Assembly: GCA_039934475.1 (NCBI GenBank)
Contig: JBDTMC010000164.1
Coordinates: 1-14,799 of the forward strand
Length of the DNA: 14,799 bases
Reading direction: 5' to 3'
Source of the DNA: JBDTMC01 sp039934475
GTDB taxonomy: Bacteria > Acidobacteriota > Terriglobia > Bryobacterales > Bryobacteraceae
Position 1 is the first letter of the stretch, and each line of letters begins with the position of its first letter. The notes beneath the pieces were generated by a model. The model had not been told where the DNA came from. It saw only the letters and a list, made by a program, of their open reading frames with translations, and ran no database searches. A program made the translations under genes and the position numbers. Below are positions 7,139 through 13,875 of the stretch, piece after piece.

Positions 7139-7846
7139 ATGCGACGCCGCGACCTTCTCACCGCACTTACGGCCGCCGGGCTAGTCTCCGCCGCCGATCA
7201 TCCTGAGGCCGGATCTCTTTACATTCCCAAGGCGCATCTGGTGGAAGACCGCGCCTTCCTTCATGACTTCATGGACGAATACTCGTTCGTCGATCTGATC
7301 ACGTCTCAACCGACTCTCCGCATCACCCACATCCCCTGTTTACTCCAGCGTACGTCCGGGCAATTTGGCGCCATCGTTGGCCATATTTCCCGAAACAACG
7401 TGCAGTCCCAGGCCTTCGATGGCAAGCAGTCCGCGGTGGTTGTGTTCCGCGGGCCGCACTCCTACATCTCGCCCAGTTGGTATTCCAAGCCCGATGCCGT
7501 CCCTACTTGGAATTTCGGAGTCGTCCATGCTACCGGCAGGCTGAAAGCCATCACCGAAAAGCCCGATCTCCACAGACTGCTGGCCCAACTCATCAAGAAG
7601 TTTGAGAACCGCTATGGCAGCTCCTCCTACGACTTCGAAAAGCTGCCCGAGAACTACGTCAACGGAATGCTCGGCGGCATCATCGGTTTCGAGATGGAAA
7701 TCGAACTCCTTGAGGGCAAGTTCAAGCTCGGCCAGGAACGCAGTGACGCCGACAAAGCGGGCATGCTCAGCCACCTCAGTGAGCACAAGGAAGCTTCTAT
7801 GAAGGAGTTCACCGCGGCCTTTTACGCGCGCGTCCCCAAGGCCTAG
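7139..7846 (+). CDS. PaiB-like FMN-binding (negative transcriptional regulator family) protein with an N-terminal export leader
   Basis: With ATG 7139 the protein has 235 residues. From residue 27 it follows the PaiB/FMN_bind_2 pattern throughout: SLYIPKAHLVEDRA (27-39), ITHIPCLL (62-69), GHISRNN (81-87), VVFRGPHSYISPSWY (101-115), VPTWNFGVVHATGRL (121-135), GFEMEIELLEGKFKLGQ (183-199) and a final basic helix. Family knowledge: these are split-barrel flavin-binding proteins; Bacillus PaiB has been linked to regulation of sporulation and protease genes, yet the family has no DNA-binding domain and direct regulation is doubtful. The unusual part is residues 1-20, an RRR-D-LL motif and a hydrophobic stretch ending in SAAD, which looks like a twin-arginine or Sec signal. 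A longer frame begins with GTG at 7118 but lacks a ribosome site; GGGGA lies five bases before the chosen ATG. Its stop shares CTAG with the stop of the convergent sigma factor. Confidence 0.85.
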   Translation: MRRRDLLTALTAAGLVSAADHPEAGSLYIPKAHLVEDRAFLHDFMDEYSFVDLITSQPTLRITHIPCLLQRTSGQFGAIVGHISRNNVQSQAFDGKQSAVVVFRGPHSYISPSWYSKPDAVPTWNFGVVHATGRLKAITEKPDLHRLLAQLIKKFENRYGSSSYDFEKLPENYVNGMLGGIIGFEMEIELLEGKFKLGQERSDADKAGMLSHLSEHKEASMKEFTAAFYARVPKA

Positions 7847-8451
7847 TCAGTCAAGTCCTGCTGCCAGCTCTGCGCAGTGGTTACAGTTGCGCTTAAGCGT
7901 GCGGCGAGCCAGTCTTTCGCGAACTTCCAGTCGCGGTTCAGCGTGCGTCGTGTTACTTGCAGAACGTGGGAAGCCTCATCCTCGGTCAGGCCAATATAAA
8001 ACCGCAAATGCACCAGCCGGGCAACGCGGGGATGTTGCATTTTCAGGCATCGCAACGATTCCCGCAGCGTTCCCTCCTGGTCTACCATTACCGCTGCCGC
8101 CACATTCCTCACCTCCTCTAACGACAGAATGCCCTTGCCGCCGCTTCGTCTCATCGTATTGCGGCTGCGGGCGTCATCCACCAGCACCCGGCGCATCGCT
8201 TCTGAAGCCACTCCCAGAAATTGGTTCACGCTTTCGTACGCTTCATGCCGCGTGGCCAGCCGTAGCCAGGCTTCGTGGACAAGCCCCGCGGCGTTCAGTG
8301 TGTGATCCCGCCGTTCGCGTCGAAGTCGCCACCTGGCCATTCGAATCAACTCCTCGTAGTGGGTGAGGAAGAAGGAGGGGCCGTTGCAACGGAGGGCTCG
8401 CTCGCTGCAGCCGTTTTCGGTGCTCTCAATAAGCACGCAGTGGTCAGTCAT
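7843..8451 (-). CDS. ECF-type RNA polymerase sigma factor (Sigma70_ECF family)
   Basis: With ATG 8451 the product has 202 residues. Region 2 spans about 28-97 (FFLTHYEELIRMARWRLR, then HTLNAAGLVHEAWLRL and FLGVASEAMRRVLVDDARSR), and region 4 about 130-185 (HPRVARLVHLRFYIGLTEDEASHVLQVTRRTLNRDW, an HTH ending in the family's 'RT..RDW..A..WL'). Family knowledge: this ECF group, abundant in Acidobacteriota and Planctomycetes, directs RNA polymerase to unknown promoters, often paired with serine/threonine kinases. No kinase or anti-sigma gene is in the window, so it looks orphan. The start is chosen because GGAG lies 7 nt before ATG 8451; an upstream ATG at 8505 would add 18 residues outside the family pattern. 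The gene is convergent with the PaiB-like gene, with stop codons overlapping at 7843-7846. Confidence 0.88.
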   Translation of the reverse strand: MTDHCVLIESTENGCSERALRCNGPSFFLTHYEELIRMARWRLRRERRDHTLNAAGLVHEAWLRLATRHEAYESVNQFLGVASEAMRRVLVDDARSRNTMRRSGGKGILSLEEVRNVAAAVMVDQEGTLRESLRCLKMQHPRVARLVHLRFYIGLTEDEASHVLQVTRRTLNRDWKFAKDWLAARLSATVTTAQSWQQDLTD

Positions 8452-8685
8452 CTCATTTCTCCGAATCCAGGCACACGTCGAGTGCGCCGCCGCCTCGGGA
8501 TACATCCCCAGGCCAGGTTATGATTTGGACTGCCTGGACGGGCAGCCCGGGATAAACATCTAATGGGACAACACGGTGACAATATCCTATTACTGTCCCG
8601 TCGCGGTCTTCTTTGCGATTGAGGGGCGCGCTATTGGGCGTACCGGTCGCGTGGGGGCTCACCCCGCATAGGCAGAGGTTGGAAT
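8452..8685. other. Intergenic region upstream of the sigma factor
   Basis: These 234 bp separate the sigma-factor start from the end of the unknown exported gene, both on the minus strand. A frame exists at 8453-8662 on the minus strand but has no ribosome site, domain or signal. TTGTCA/TTGTCC-like -35 candidates occur near 8563-8582 on the minus strand without a matching -10. I can support no gene here. Confidence 0.4.
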
Positions 8686-9099
8686 TTAGGGAACTTCAGC
8701 CATCGTAAAGTTGTCCCACCAAATGTATGCCGGCGGGTCTGGAATCTCGTTGCGCAGGCCTACCGGAACGCCGCCCGTATCGTAGGCGGTGTGCCGCACG
8801 CGCACCGGTGACCATTGGCCGCGAGAATACCGATCGGCGAAAACGGTGTTTAACCCTCGCGTGTTGCCAGCAGAGAGGAGGCCGCCATTGATTCTGAGGG
8901 TCGACGTGCCTTGATGAGCTTTGGCAGCGTCTATCGCAGAGGTCAAAGGAGCGCACATCTCGCAGTTAGGTCCCGAACGTTCGCAAGTCGGGGTGGAGGC
9001 GGCAACTGCGAGGCCCGCAAGCAGAATCGTCGTCCGAACAGAGGTTCGAAGCACGTCTCTCCACCCCATCCCAGCCGCAAAGAACTCATGGCGACTCAT
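8686..9099 (-). CDS. Small exported protein of unknown function, possible remnant of a beta-sandwich (carbohydrate-binding-like) protein, LacI target
   Basis: With ATG 9099 the product has 137 residues. Residues 18-35 form a hydrophobic export segment (RTTILLAGLAVAAS). Three cysteines follow (C39, C46, C49). Residues about 64-137 look like the second half of a jelly-roll domain: STLRINGG, GLNTVFADRYSRGQW, VPVGLRNE and a closing YIWWDNFTM pattern, the kind of ending seen in carbohydrate-binding or sugar-hydrolase sandwich modules. The first half of such a domain is missing, so an internal deletion is possible. The longer frame to 9174 is rejected because it begins before the predicted transcription start (9156); GGAGGGG lies about 9-11 nt before ATG 9099. 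The promoter and operator in front (see those entries) make this an expressed, regulated gene in my reading. Family assignment is weak. Confidence 0.6.
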   Translation of the reverse strand: MSRHEFFAAGMGWRDVLRTSVRTTILLAGLAVAASTPTCERSGPNCEMCAPLTSAIDAAKAHQGTSTLRINGGLLSAGNTRGLNTVFADRYSRGQWSPVRVRHTAYDTGGVPVGLRNEIPDPPAYIWWDNFTMAEVP

Positions 9100-9145
9100 A
9101 TCCAGTATCCCCTCCGTTATCATTCTGTCCGCTTGCGGTCTGTAT

Positions 9146-9159
9146 TGCAACCGGTTGCG
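9146..9159 (-). promoter_or_regulatory. LacI-type operator O1 on the start site of the unknown exported gene
   Basis: TGCAACCGGTTGCG matches the LacI/GalR-family consensus TGnAAnCGnTTnCA at all but the last base and contains the perfect palindrome GCAACCGGTTGC (9147-9158). It covers the predicted +1 (9156) of the minus-strand promoter, a repressing position. It is identical at 12 of 14 bases to the second operator. Confidence 0.8.
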
Positions 9160-9162
9160 ATA

Positions 9163-9190
9163 AATATAGCACAACAGATTTTCGAGTCAA
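9163..9190 (-). promoter_or_regulatory. Sigma70 promoter of the unknown exported gene
   Basis: On the minus strand TTGACT (9190-9185) is followed after 16 bp by TATATT (9168-9163), a good sigma70 pair. The predicted start is 9156, inside operator O1, giving a leader of about 57 nt before ATG 9099. Confidence 0.7.
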
Positions 9191-9225
9191 GACAATTTTT
9201 TGCAATTGTTCAACTATCGTAACGA

Positions 9226-9254
9226 TTGACTGGTGAAATGTAATCCGATATACT
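9226..9254 (+). promoter_or_regulatory. Sigma70 promoter of the LacI-family gene
   Basis: TTGACT (9226-9231) and TATACT (9249-9254) are separated by exactly 17 bp, close to the sigma70 consensus. The predicted start is about 9261, only seven bases before the ATG, so the mRNA would be nearly leaderless and has no Shine-Dalgarno site. Confidence 0.8.
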
Positions 9255-9267
9255 GCAAACGGTTGCT
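9254..9267 (+). promoter_or_regulatory. LacI-type operator O2 at the regulator's own start
   Basis: TGCAAACGGTTGCT fits TGnAAnCGnTTnCA except for the last base. It abuts the ATG at 9268 and overlaps the -10 box and predicted transcription start, so the regulator probably represses itself. Its centre is 108 bp from that of O1, roughly ten helical turns. Confidence 0.8.
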
Positions 9268-10263
9268 ATGTCAAAAATAACCATTCGGGACGTTGCACGT
9301 GCCGCCGGCGTCAATGCCTCCACCGTCTCCCGCTCCCTTAGCGGAGCCTACGGCGTCAACGACGAGACGCGCAAAAGCGTGCTGGCCGCCGCTGCGCAAC
9401 TCAACTATCGGCCTAACCTCATCGCACGGAATCTCTCCACCGGACGCAGCCATACCCTTGCCCTGATCATCAGCGACATCCGCAACCCGTTCTTTGCCGA
9501 AGTGGCGCGTGGCGCCCAGGATGCCGCTTCTCAACGAGGCTACGACCTGATTCTGTGCAATGCGGATCTCGACCCTGCGCGGCAGATGCAGTACATTCGC
9601 TCGCTAAACGAAAAGCGCGTCGACGGCATCATCATGAATTCCGTGGCCGCCCTCTCGCCGGAAGAGCTTGGCGAACTGCCCGGGTACGATGCGCCGCTCG
9701 TGCTACTGAATCAGCCCGTGGGAGCAAAAGGATTTTCAACGATTATCGCGGATAATCTGGAAGGCGGCCGGGTAGTGGCCGAGTATCTCATCCGCAAGGG
9801 CCATCGATCTCTCGCCCACCTCACCAGCACTGCCCGGCACGGCAATCTTGCCACGCGTACCCAAGGGTTCTTGAAGGAAATCGCCGACTCCGGCATGAAG
9901 ATCTCGAGCCCCATATTACGCGGCGAGCAAAACCAGGAGGGCGGTTATCTCATGTCTAAGAAGATCTTCGCCCAGTATCCCAACACCACGGCCATATTTG
10001 CTGCCAACGACGCCATTGCCTTTGGTGTAATGCGCGCCGCAATGGATGTGGGCCGCGGCATCCCCGACGACTTGTCATTGGTGGGCTTTGACAACGTCGA
10101 CCTCGCGCCCCTGTTGAATCTCACTACAGTGCATCAGCCGAAATATGAATTGGGACAAGCGGCGGTGGAGATGCTGCTTCGTGGAGTCTCTGGCGACACC
10201 GACCCGGAACACCGCTTGCTCGGAGTCCGGCTCATCGAACGTCAATCCTGCCGTAGTCTGTGA
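9268..10263 (+). CDS. LacI-family transcriptional regulator
   Basis: The 331-residue protein has the full LacI layout. The helix-turn-helix is at residues 4-24 (ITIRDVARAAGVNASTVSRSL); the hinge helix is at about 47-60 with YRPNLIARNLSTGRS, Leu56 matching the leucine that wedges into the operator centre. The periplasmic-binding-protein-like effector domain runs from about 62 to the end (LALIISDIRNPFFAEVARGAQ; RVDGIIMNS; AIFAANDAIAFGVMRA; SLVGFDNVDLAPLLNLTTVHQP). Family knowledge: such proteins usually bind a sugar or nucleoside and release their operator. The two central-CG operators at O1 and O2 indicate control of its own gene and of the divergent exported-protein gene. The TonB-dependent receptor downstream is convergent and shows no matching operator. 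The start at 9268 fits family length exactly. Confidence 0.95.
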   Translation: MSKITIRDVARAAGVNASTVSRSLSGAYGVNDETRKSVLAAAAQLNYRPNLIARNLSTGRSHTLALIISDIRNPFFAEVARGAQDAASQRGYDLILCNADLDPARQMQYIRSLNEKRVDGIIMNSVAALSPEELGELPGYDAPLVLLNQPVGAKGFSTIIADNLEGGRVVAEYLIRKGHRSLAHLTSTARHGNLATRTQGFLKEIADSGMKISSPILRGEQNQEGGYLMSKKIFAQYPNTTAIFAANDAIAFGVMRAAMDVGRGIPDDLSLVGFDNVDLAPLLNLTTVHQPKYELGQAAVEMLLRGVSGDTDPEHRLLGVRLIERQSCRSL

Positions 10264-10265
10264 GA

Positions 10266-10291
10266 AAGGCCGGACCGCGCGGCCCGGCCTT
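10266..10291. terminator. GC-rich hairpin between LacI gene and TonB-dependent receptor
   Basis: AAGGCCGG (10266-10273) pairs perfectly with CCGGCCTT (10284-10291), with two further C-G pairs possible inside around a GCGC loop. It lies between two convergent stops (10263 and 10300). On the minus strand it is followed by TTTCTC, so it can end receptor transcription; on the plus strand there is no U-tract. Confidence 0.75.
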
Positions 10292-10299
10292 CCCCTCCG

Positions 10300-13200
10300 C
10301 TAAAACGTCAACCGCGCGCCTAACTGCATACCGCGCCCGCCCGTGGCGCCCGTCACATACCCGTAGTTGCTATTGTTCACAGCCGTATTGGGGTTATTGA
10401 ACTGCGGCGTATTAGTCACTCCGAAAGACTCTCCTCGAATCTCGAACCGGTACCTCTCCTGGAAGCTAAAGATTTTGAACAGAGACGCATCGAGATTGAA
10501 GAAGTTCGGCCCTGAGGCAATGTTCCTTCCAGAAGTGCCGAATCTCACCCCTGACGGCTGGACGAAGCTGGATTGCCGGAACCACGGGCTGCCGCCTTTG
10601 GATAGAGTGTTGATCCCACCCAGAACCTCGAACGACCCTACCTGATCGGCAGTCTGCGGGCTTCCCGGAGTGTTCAACTGCGCGCCATCCGCGGTGAACG
10701 TCATCGGAATTCCGGTCATCAGCGTGAGGATTCCGTTCACCTGCCAGCCTCCCAGCGTCTTCGCCACAATGCCTTTGGTCAGCCATCTCTTGCCCGTGCC
10801 GAATGGTAAGTCGTACACATAGCTCTGATTGAATGTTTGATGGCGATCGAAGTCCGTCCGGGCGTAGCTGCGCCGTGGGTTGATGTATGTCCACAGGCCG
10901 CCATCGTCCCCGGCTTGGAAACCCATCCCTTTGGCCAGCGTGTAAGAGGTAATCACCGACAGACCGGCGGTCATCCTTCGATTCACCTTCACCTGCAGGC
11001 TGTTGTACATTGTCGAGTAGCCAGCGAAATACTGCTGGCTATCCGCGGTGCGTGGATATTGGGGCCGCCCCAGATTGCCTAACCCGATCAGAGAGGCCTG
11101 AGTCGGCACATTCAGGTTGTAAGTGGCCACGTTGCGCACGCCGTGATTGCCTACGTAAGCCGCATCTATCGTGAAGTGGAAGGGCAGGGCTTGCTGCAAC
11201 GAGACGTTCCACGACTCCACATAAGGATTCTGGAAGTCGTTTGGAATCACGATGTACGACTGACTGGCCAGCGCACCCGTCACCGGGATAATGCCATTCG
11301 AAGGAATCACCGCCGGTGTAGGGGCGGGAAACCCGCGCTCAAAGGTAACCGGCGTCACTCCGTCACTGTATACCGCCGGTTGGTAGTTGTATTGGCCCGT
11401 TTGGAACTGATTGTTCTGTTTAACCGGGAAGTTATAGGCGTAGGTATTGTCGGGAAACGGTGTGTAGCTGATTCCGAAGCCGAGCCGGAACACGGTCGTC
11501 GGGGTCACGCGATAGGCCGTGCCAAAACGCGGCGCGAAGTATTTGTATCGGGTCTTCATCCCCAGGTTCATCGGGTTCGAACCCACGCCGGCAATCACAA
11601 GTTCGTTCTTCACCGGATCGTAGTTTGAGAATCCGCCTTTCAGCCGCGGCGTCGGTGGCGGGTAGAACTCCCAGCGAAGTCCGATATCCACCGTCAGCTT
11701 CGAAGAAGCTTGCCACTTGTCCTGCGCGAATGCGAAGAACTGATGTGCCCGCAGCGCGGGGTAAAAGACGGCCAGATCGCGTCCGGCGTCCGATGGCAAG
11801 TCCAGCAGGAAGCTCGCCATATTGTTGGCGATGCCGGTCTTGGCGCCCGGTATGGACGTCTGAGCGGTCCCGAAATTGAACAGACCACGCGGATTGATGG
11901 TCTGGGTCTGCAGCAGATCGTCGCGCACGCGACGATAGTCGGCGCCCCACTTGATGGTGTGATTGCCCCTCGTCTTCGTCCACACGTTTACGGCGTCGAT
12001 GTTGGCCTCGGCGCGGTGCCATGGCTCGCTATTCACAAAACCCACCAACGGGGCGCTGAACCCGCCATTGATGTTCACGCTTACCATGCCGCTAGTCCAG
12101 TCGTCGATGTTGACGCCGGGAATACCAAACTCTGTCGTGATCGCTTTTCCGTAGCCCGGTTGCGTCACGTCGTTGTGATAGTGCGCCACACCCACACGCA
12201 ATTCGCTGATCAGAGTGGGTGAGAGGATGCGGCTATAGTTGATCCCCGTGCTGTACGTCTTCTGGATGCCGGTGCCCGCAAAGCCACCCTGCGCCCAACC
12301 ACCATACTCTCCATACAGTGCTTCCTGAAACACCACCGGGCGTGAGTAGCTGAAACGGCCGCTCAGTCGATTTTTGTCTGAGATGTTGTCGTCCAGCTTG
12401 AAGTCGAATGAATCCGTATCCTTGGTGAATGGAAGCAATCCGAAGTAGTTGTTACTGGGAGCCGTCAGGCTGGTGGATTGATTCGTCCCCGGAACCAGCC
12501 CCAGGATTTTGGCCGAGAGCGGATTGATGCGGTTAGACGGCACGATGTTGCCCGCGAACGGAGTGCGGCCGGTTCCGTCCTGGTTCCCCGTTGCCGGATC
12601 GTAAATCGTGTTTGCCGCCGCGCTCATATCGCCCGTTCTCCACTGTGCTGGCGGAATGGTTCCGAGGTTGGTATTGGCCTCATGGTCCTTGATCTTCAGG
12701 TAATCCCCAAAGAAGAAGATTTTGTTCTTCCTGATAGGGCCGCCCACGTTGCCGCCAAAGTAGTTGTAGGCAAGATGTCCCACTGAGGCATCGAAGAAGT
12801 TCCGCGCGTTGAACTCGCTGTTCCGCAGAAACTCATACAAGCCTCCATGGATCTGGTTCGTGCCGGATTTCAGGATCACATTGGTGTTCGCTCCGCTCGC
12901 GCGGCCAAGTTCTGCCTCGAAATTGCTCGTCGATACGTCCACCGTCTGAATCGCCTCCAGCGGAGGGATCAGAATCTGCAATAGGCCCGTGCGTTCATTG
13001 TCGTCAATGCCCTCAATCTGGTAGCTGTTGCCTTGGCGCATCTGTCCATTGACTTCCGTCTGCAGAGAACTCATTGCATTGAAAAACTGCGAGTGCTGAA
13101 AAGTGGCGCGGGTGGTTCCGGGCACCAGGTTCAGAAGCGATTGAAAATTTCGCCCGGTTCCTAGAGGAAGCGATGCCACCTGTGAGATTTCGATTTGCAG

Positions 13201-13608
13201 CCCGGTGTCGGCGCGGTCCGTCTGGATGGCGGGCGGCGCCCCGGTCACTTCGATGGTTTCACTTACACTGCCGGGCGATAGGCGGACGTCAATTCGAGTA
13301 GCCGTGTTCACGGTTACTCCAATCTCACGGCGCGATTCCTTCTTAAAACCTACTACTTCAACGGTAACGGAATAAAGACCGGGAGCTAAATCGGGGAATG
13401 TATAATTGCCGCTTTCGTTGGTCTGTCCCGTCCGGGTTAGGTTCGTGTTCTGTTCGGTGATGGTCACTTTGCCATTCGGAACAACAGCACCGCTGTCGTC
13501 TGTCACCGTGCCGAGTAATGTAGCGCTAACGGCCTGACCGTATATCACGGCGCCCGCTAGTAAAAGGGTTGCAATCAGTGCGTAGAGACGCTTGATGTGG
13601 CTTGTCAT
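10300..13608 (-). CDS. Oar-like TonB-dependent receptor with N-terminal carboxypeptidase-regulatory-like domain
   Basis: With ATG 13608 the protein has 1102 residues. Residues 1-24 are a Sec signal (LYALIATLLLAGAVIYGQ). Residues about 27-110 are a CarboxypepD_reg-like Ig fold (LLGTVTDDSGAVVPNGKVTI; NESGNYTFPDLAPGLYSVTVE). SETIEVTG (about 117-123) may act as a TonB box. The plug follows (YQIEGIDDNERTGLLQILIPP; GRASGANTNVILKSGTN) and then the barrel, ending RGMQLGARLTF with terminal Phe. Family knowledge: these receptors import large substrates, often oligosaccharides, across the outer membrane with TonB energy; in Acidobacteriota they occur in many copies without SusD. Substrate cannot be told. 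A frame extension to 13812 is rejected: it has no signal peptide, would start upstream of the predicted promoter, and AGGTG lies just before ATG 13608. Co-location with a LacI regulator suggests sugar use. Confidence 0.93.
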   Translation of the reverse strand: MTSHIKRLYALIATLLLAGAVIYGQAVSATLLGTVTDDSGAVVPNGKVTITEQNTNLTRTGQTNESGNYTFPDLAPGLYSVTVEVVGFKKESRREIGVTVNTATRIDVRLSPGSVSETIEVTGAPPAIQTDRADTGLQIEISQVASLPLGTGRNFQSLLNLVPGTTRATFQHSQFFNAMSSLQTEVNGQMRQGNSYQIEGIDDNERTGLLQILIPPLEAIQTVDVSTSNFEAELGRASGANTNVILKSGTNQIHGGLYEFLRNSEFNARNFFDASVGHLAYNYFGGNVGGPIRKNKIFFFGDYLKIKDHEANTNLGTIPPAQWRTGDMSAAANTIYDPATGNQDGTGRTPFAGNIVPSNRINPLSAKILGLVPGTNQSTSLTAPSNNYFGLLPFTKDTDSFDFKLDDNISDKNRLSGRFSYSRPVVFQEALYGEYGGWAQGGFAGTGIQKTYSTGINYSRILSPTLISELRVGVAHYHNDVTQPGYGKAITTEFGIPGVNIDDWTSGMVSVNINGGFSAPLVGFVNSEPWHRAEANIDAVNVWTKTRGNHTIKWGADYRRVRDDLLQTQTINPRGLFNFGTAQTSIPGAKTGIANNMASFLLDLPSDAGRDLAVFYPALRAHQFFAFAQDKWQASSKLTVDIGLRWEFYPPPTPRLKGGFSNYDPVKNELVIAGVGSNPMNLGMKTRYKYFAPRFGTAYRVTPTTVFRLGFGISYTPFPDNTYAYNFPVKQNNQFQTGQYNYQPAVYSDGVTPVTFERGFPAPTPAVIPSNGIIPVTGALASQSYIVIPNDFQNPYVESWNVSLQQALPFHFTIDAAYVGNHGVRNVATYNLNVPTQASLIGLGNLGRPQYPRTADSQQYFAGYSTMYNSLQVKVNRRMTAGLSVITSYTLAKGMGFQAGDDGGLWTYINPRRSYARTDFDRHQTFNQSYVYDLPFGTGKRWLTKGIVAKTLGGWQVNGILTLMTGIPMTFTADGAQLNTPGSPQTADQVGSFEVLGGINTLSKGGSPWFRQSSFVQPSGVRFGTSGRNIASGPNFFNLDASLFKIFSFQERYRFEIRGESFGVTNTPQFNNPNTAVNNSNYGYVTGATGGRGMQLGARLTF

Positions 13609-13630
13609 GGACACCTGCGGTTTCACGTTT

Positions 13631-13644
13631 ATACCTCTTGGTAT
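13631..13644. promoter_or_regulatory. Inverted repeat in the leader of the TonB-dependent receptor
   Basis: ATACCTCTTGGTAT is a 5-bp inverted repeat around four bases, located in the predicted 5' leader about 23-36 nt before the receptor ATG. It could be a small RNA hairpin or an operator half-pair. I match no known motif. Confidence 0.3.
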
Positions 13645-13670
13645 GTTAGTGCGAAAGAAACCTTTTGGAG

Positions 13671-13699
13671 ATAATACCGCTATTAGTGCGGACAGTCTA
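13671..13699 (-). promoter_or_regulatory. Putative sigma70 promoter of the TonB-dependent receptor
   Basis: On the minus strand TAGACT (13699-13694) and TATTAT (13676-13671) are separated by exactly 17 bp. The predicted start is near 13664, leaving a leader of about 56 nt. One copy of an 8-base direct repeat (TTAGTGCG on plus, 13683-13690) lies in the spacer, another (13646-13653) in the leader. Confidence 0.55.
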
Positions 13700-13787
13700 G
13701 GCTTTTTTGGGAATGGGAAGATGATTTCCCTCGGAAAATCCGGCCGTGGGTGGCGCTCAGTGGACACTGCTGGGCCACTTAGTGCCT

Positions 13788-13817
13788 CGCCAGTGCTCCC
13801 TTTCGGAAGCACTAGCG
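13788..13817 (-). terminator. 13-bp hairpin with GAAA tetraloop downstream of the metallopeptidase (terminator or structured 3' element)
   Basis: On the minus strand CGCTAGTGCTTCC (13817-13805), loop GAAA (13804-13801) and GGGAGCACTGGCG (13800-13788) form a continuous 13-bp stem with two G-U pairs. On the plus strand those two positions become A-C mismatches, so the structure belongs to minus-strand RNA. It starts about 59 nt after the peptidase stop. No U-tract follows, so calling it an intrinsic terminator is uncertain. Confidence 0.5.
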
Positions 13818-13875
13818 ATGCCTATCGGTGAGGTAGGAAAGGGATCAAATCAGGCACAAGACACAAATGGACGTG

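Noticed and set aside
8453..8662. Minus-strand frame of 69 codons upstream of the sigma factor
   Set aside because: No ribosome site, signal peptide or recognisable domain.
9100..9174. Longer start for the unknown exported protein
   Set aside because: The first part lies upstream of the predicted transcription start at 9156 and over the LacI operator; ATG 9099 has a GGAGGGG site.
13609..13812. N-terminal extension of the TonB-dependent receptor
   Set aside because: It would place 68 residues before the signal peptide, and it covers the predicted promoter and leader; ATG 13608 is preceded by a ribosome site and begins the signal peptide.
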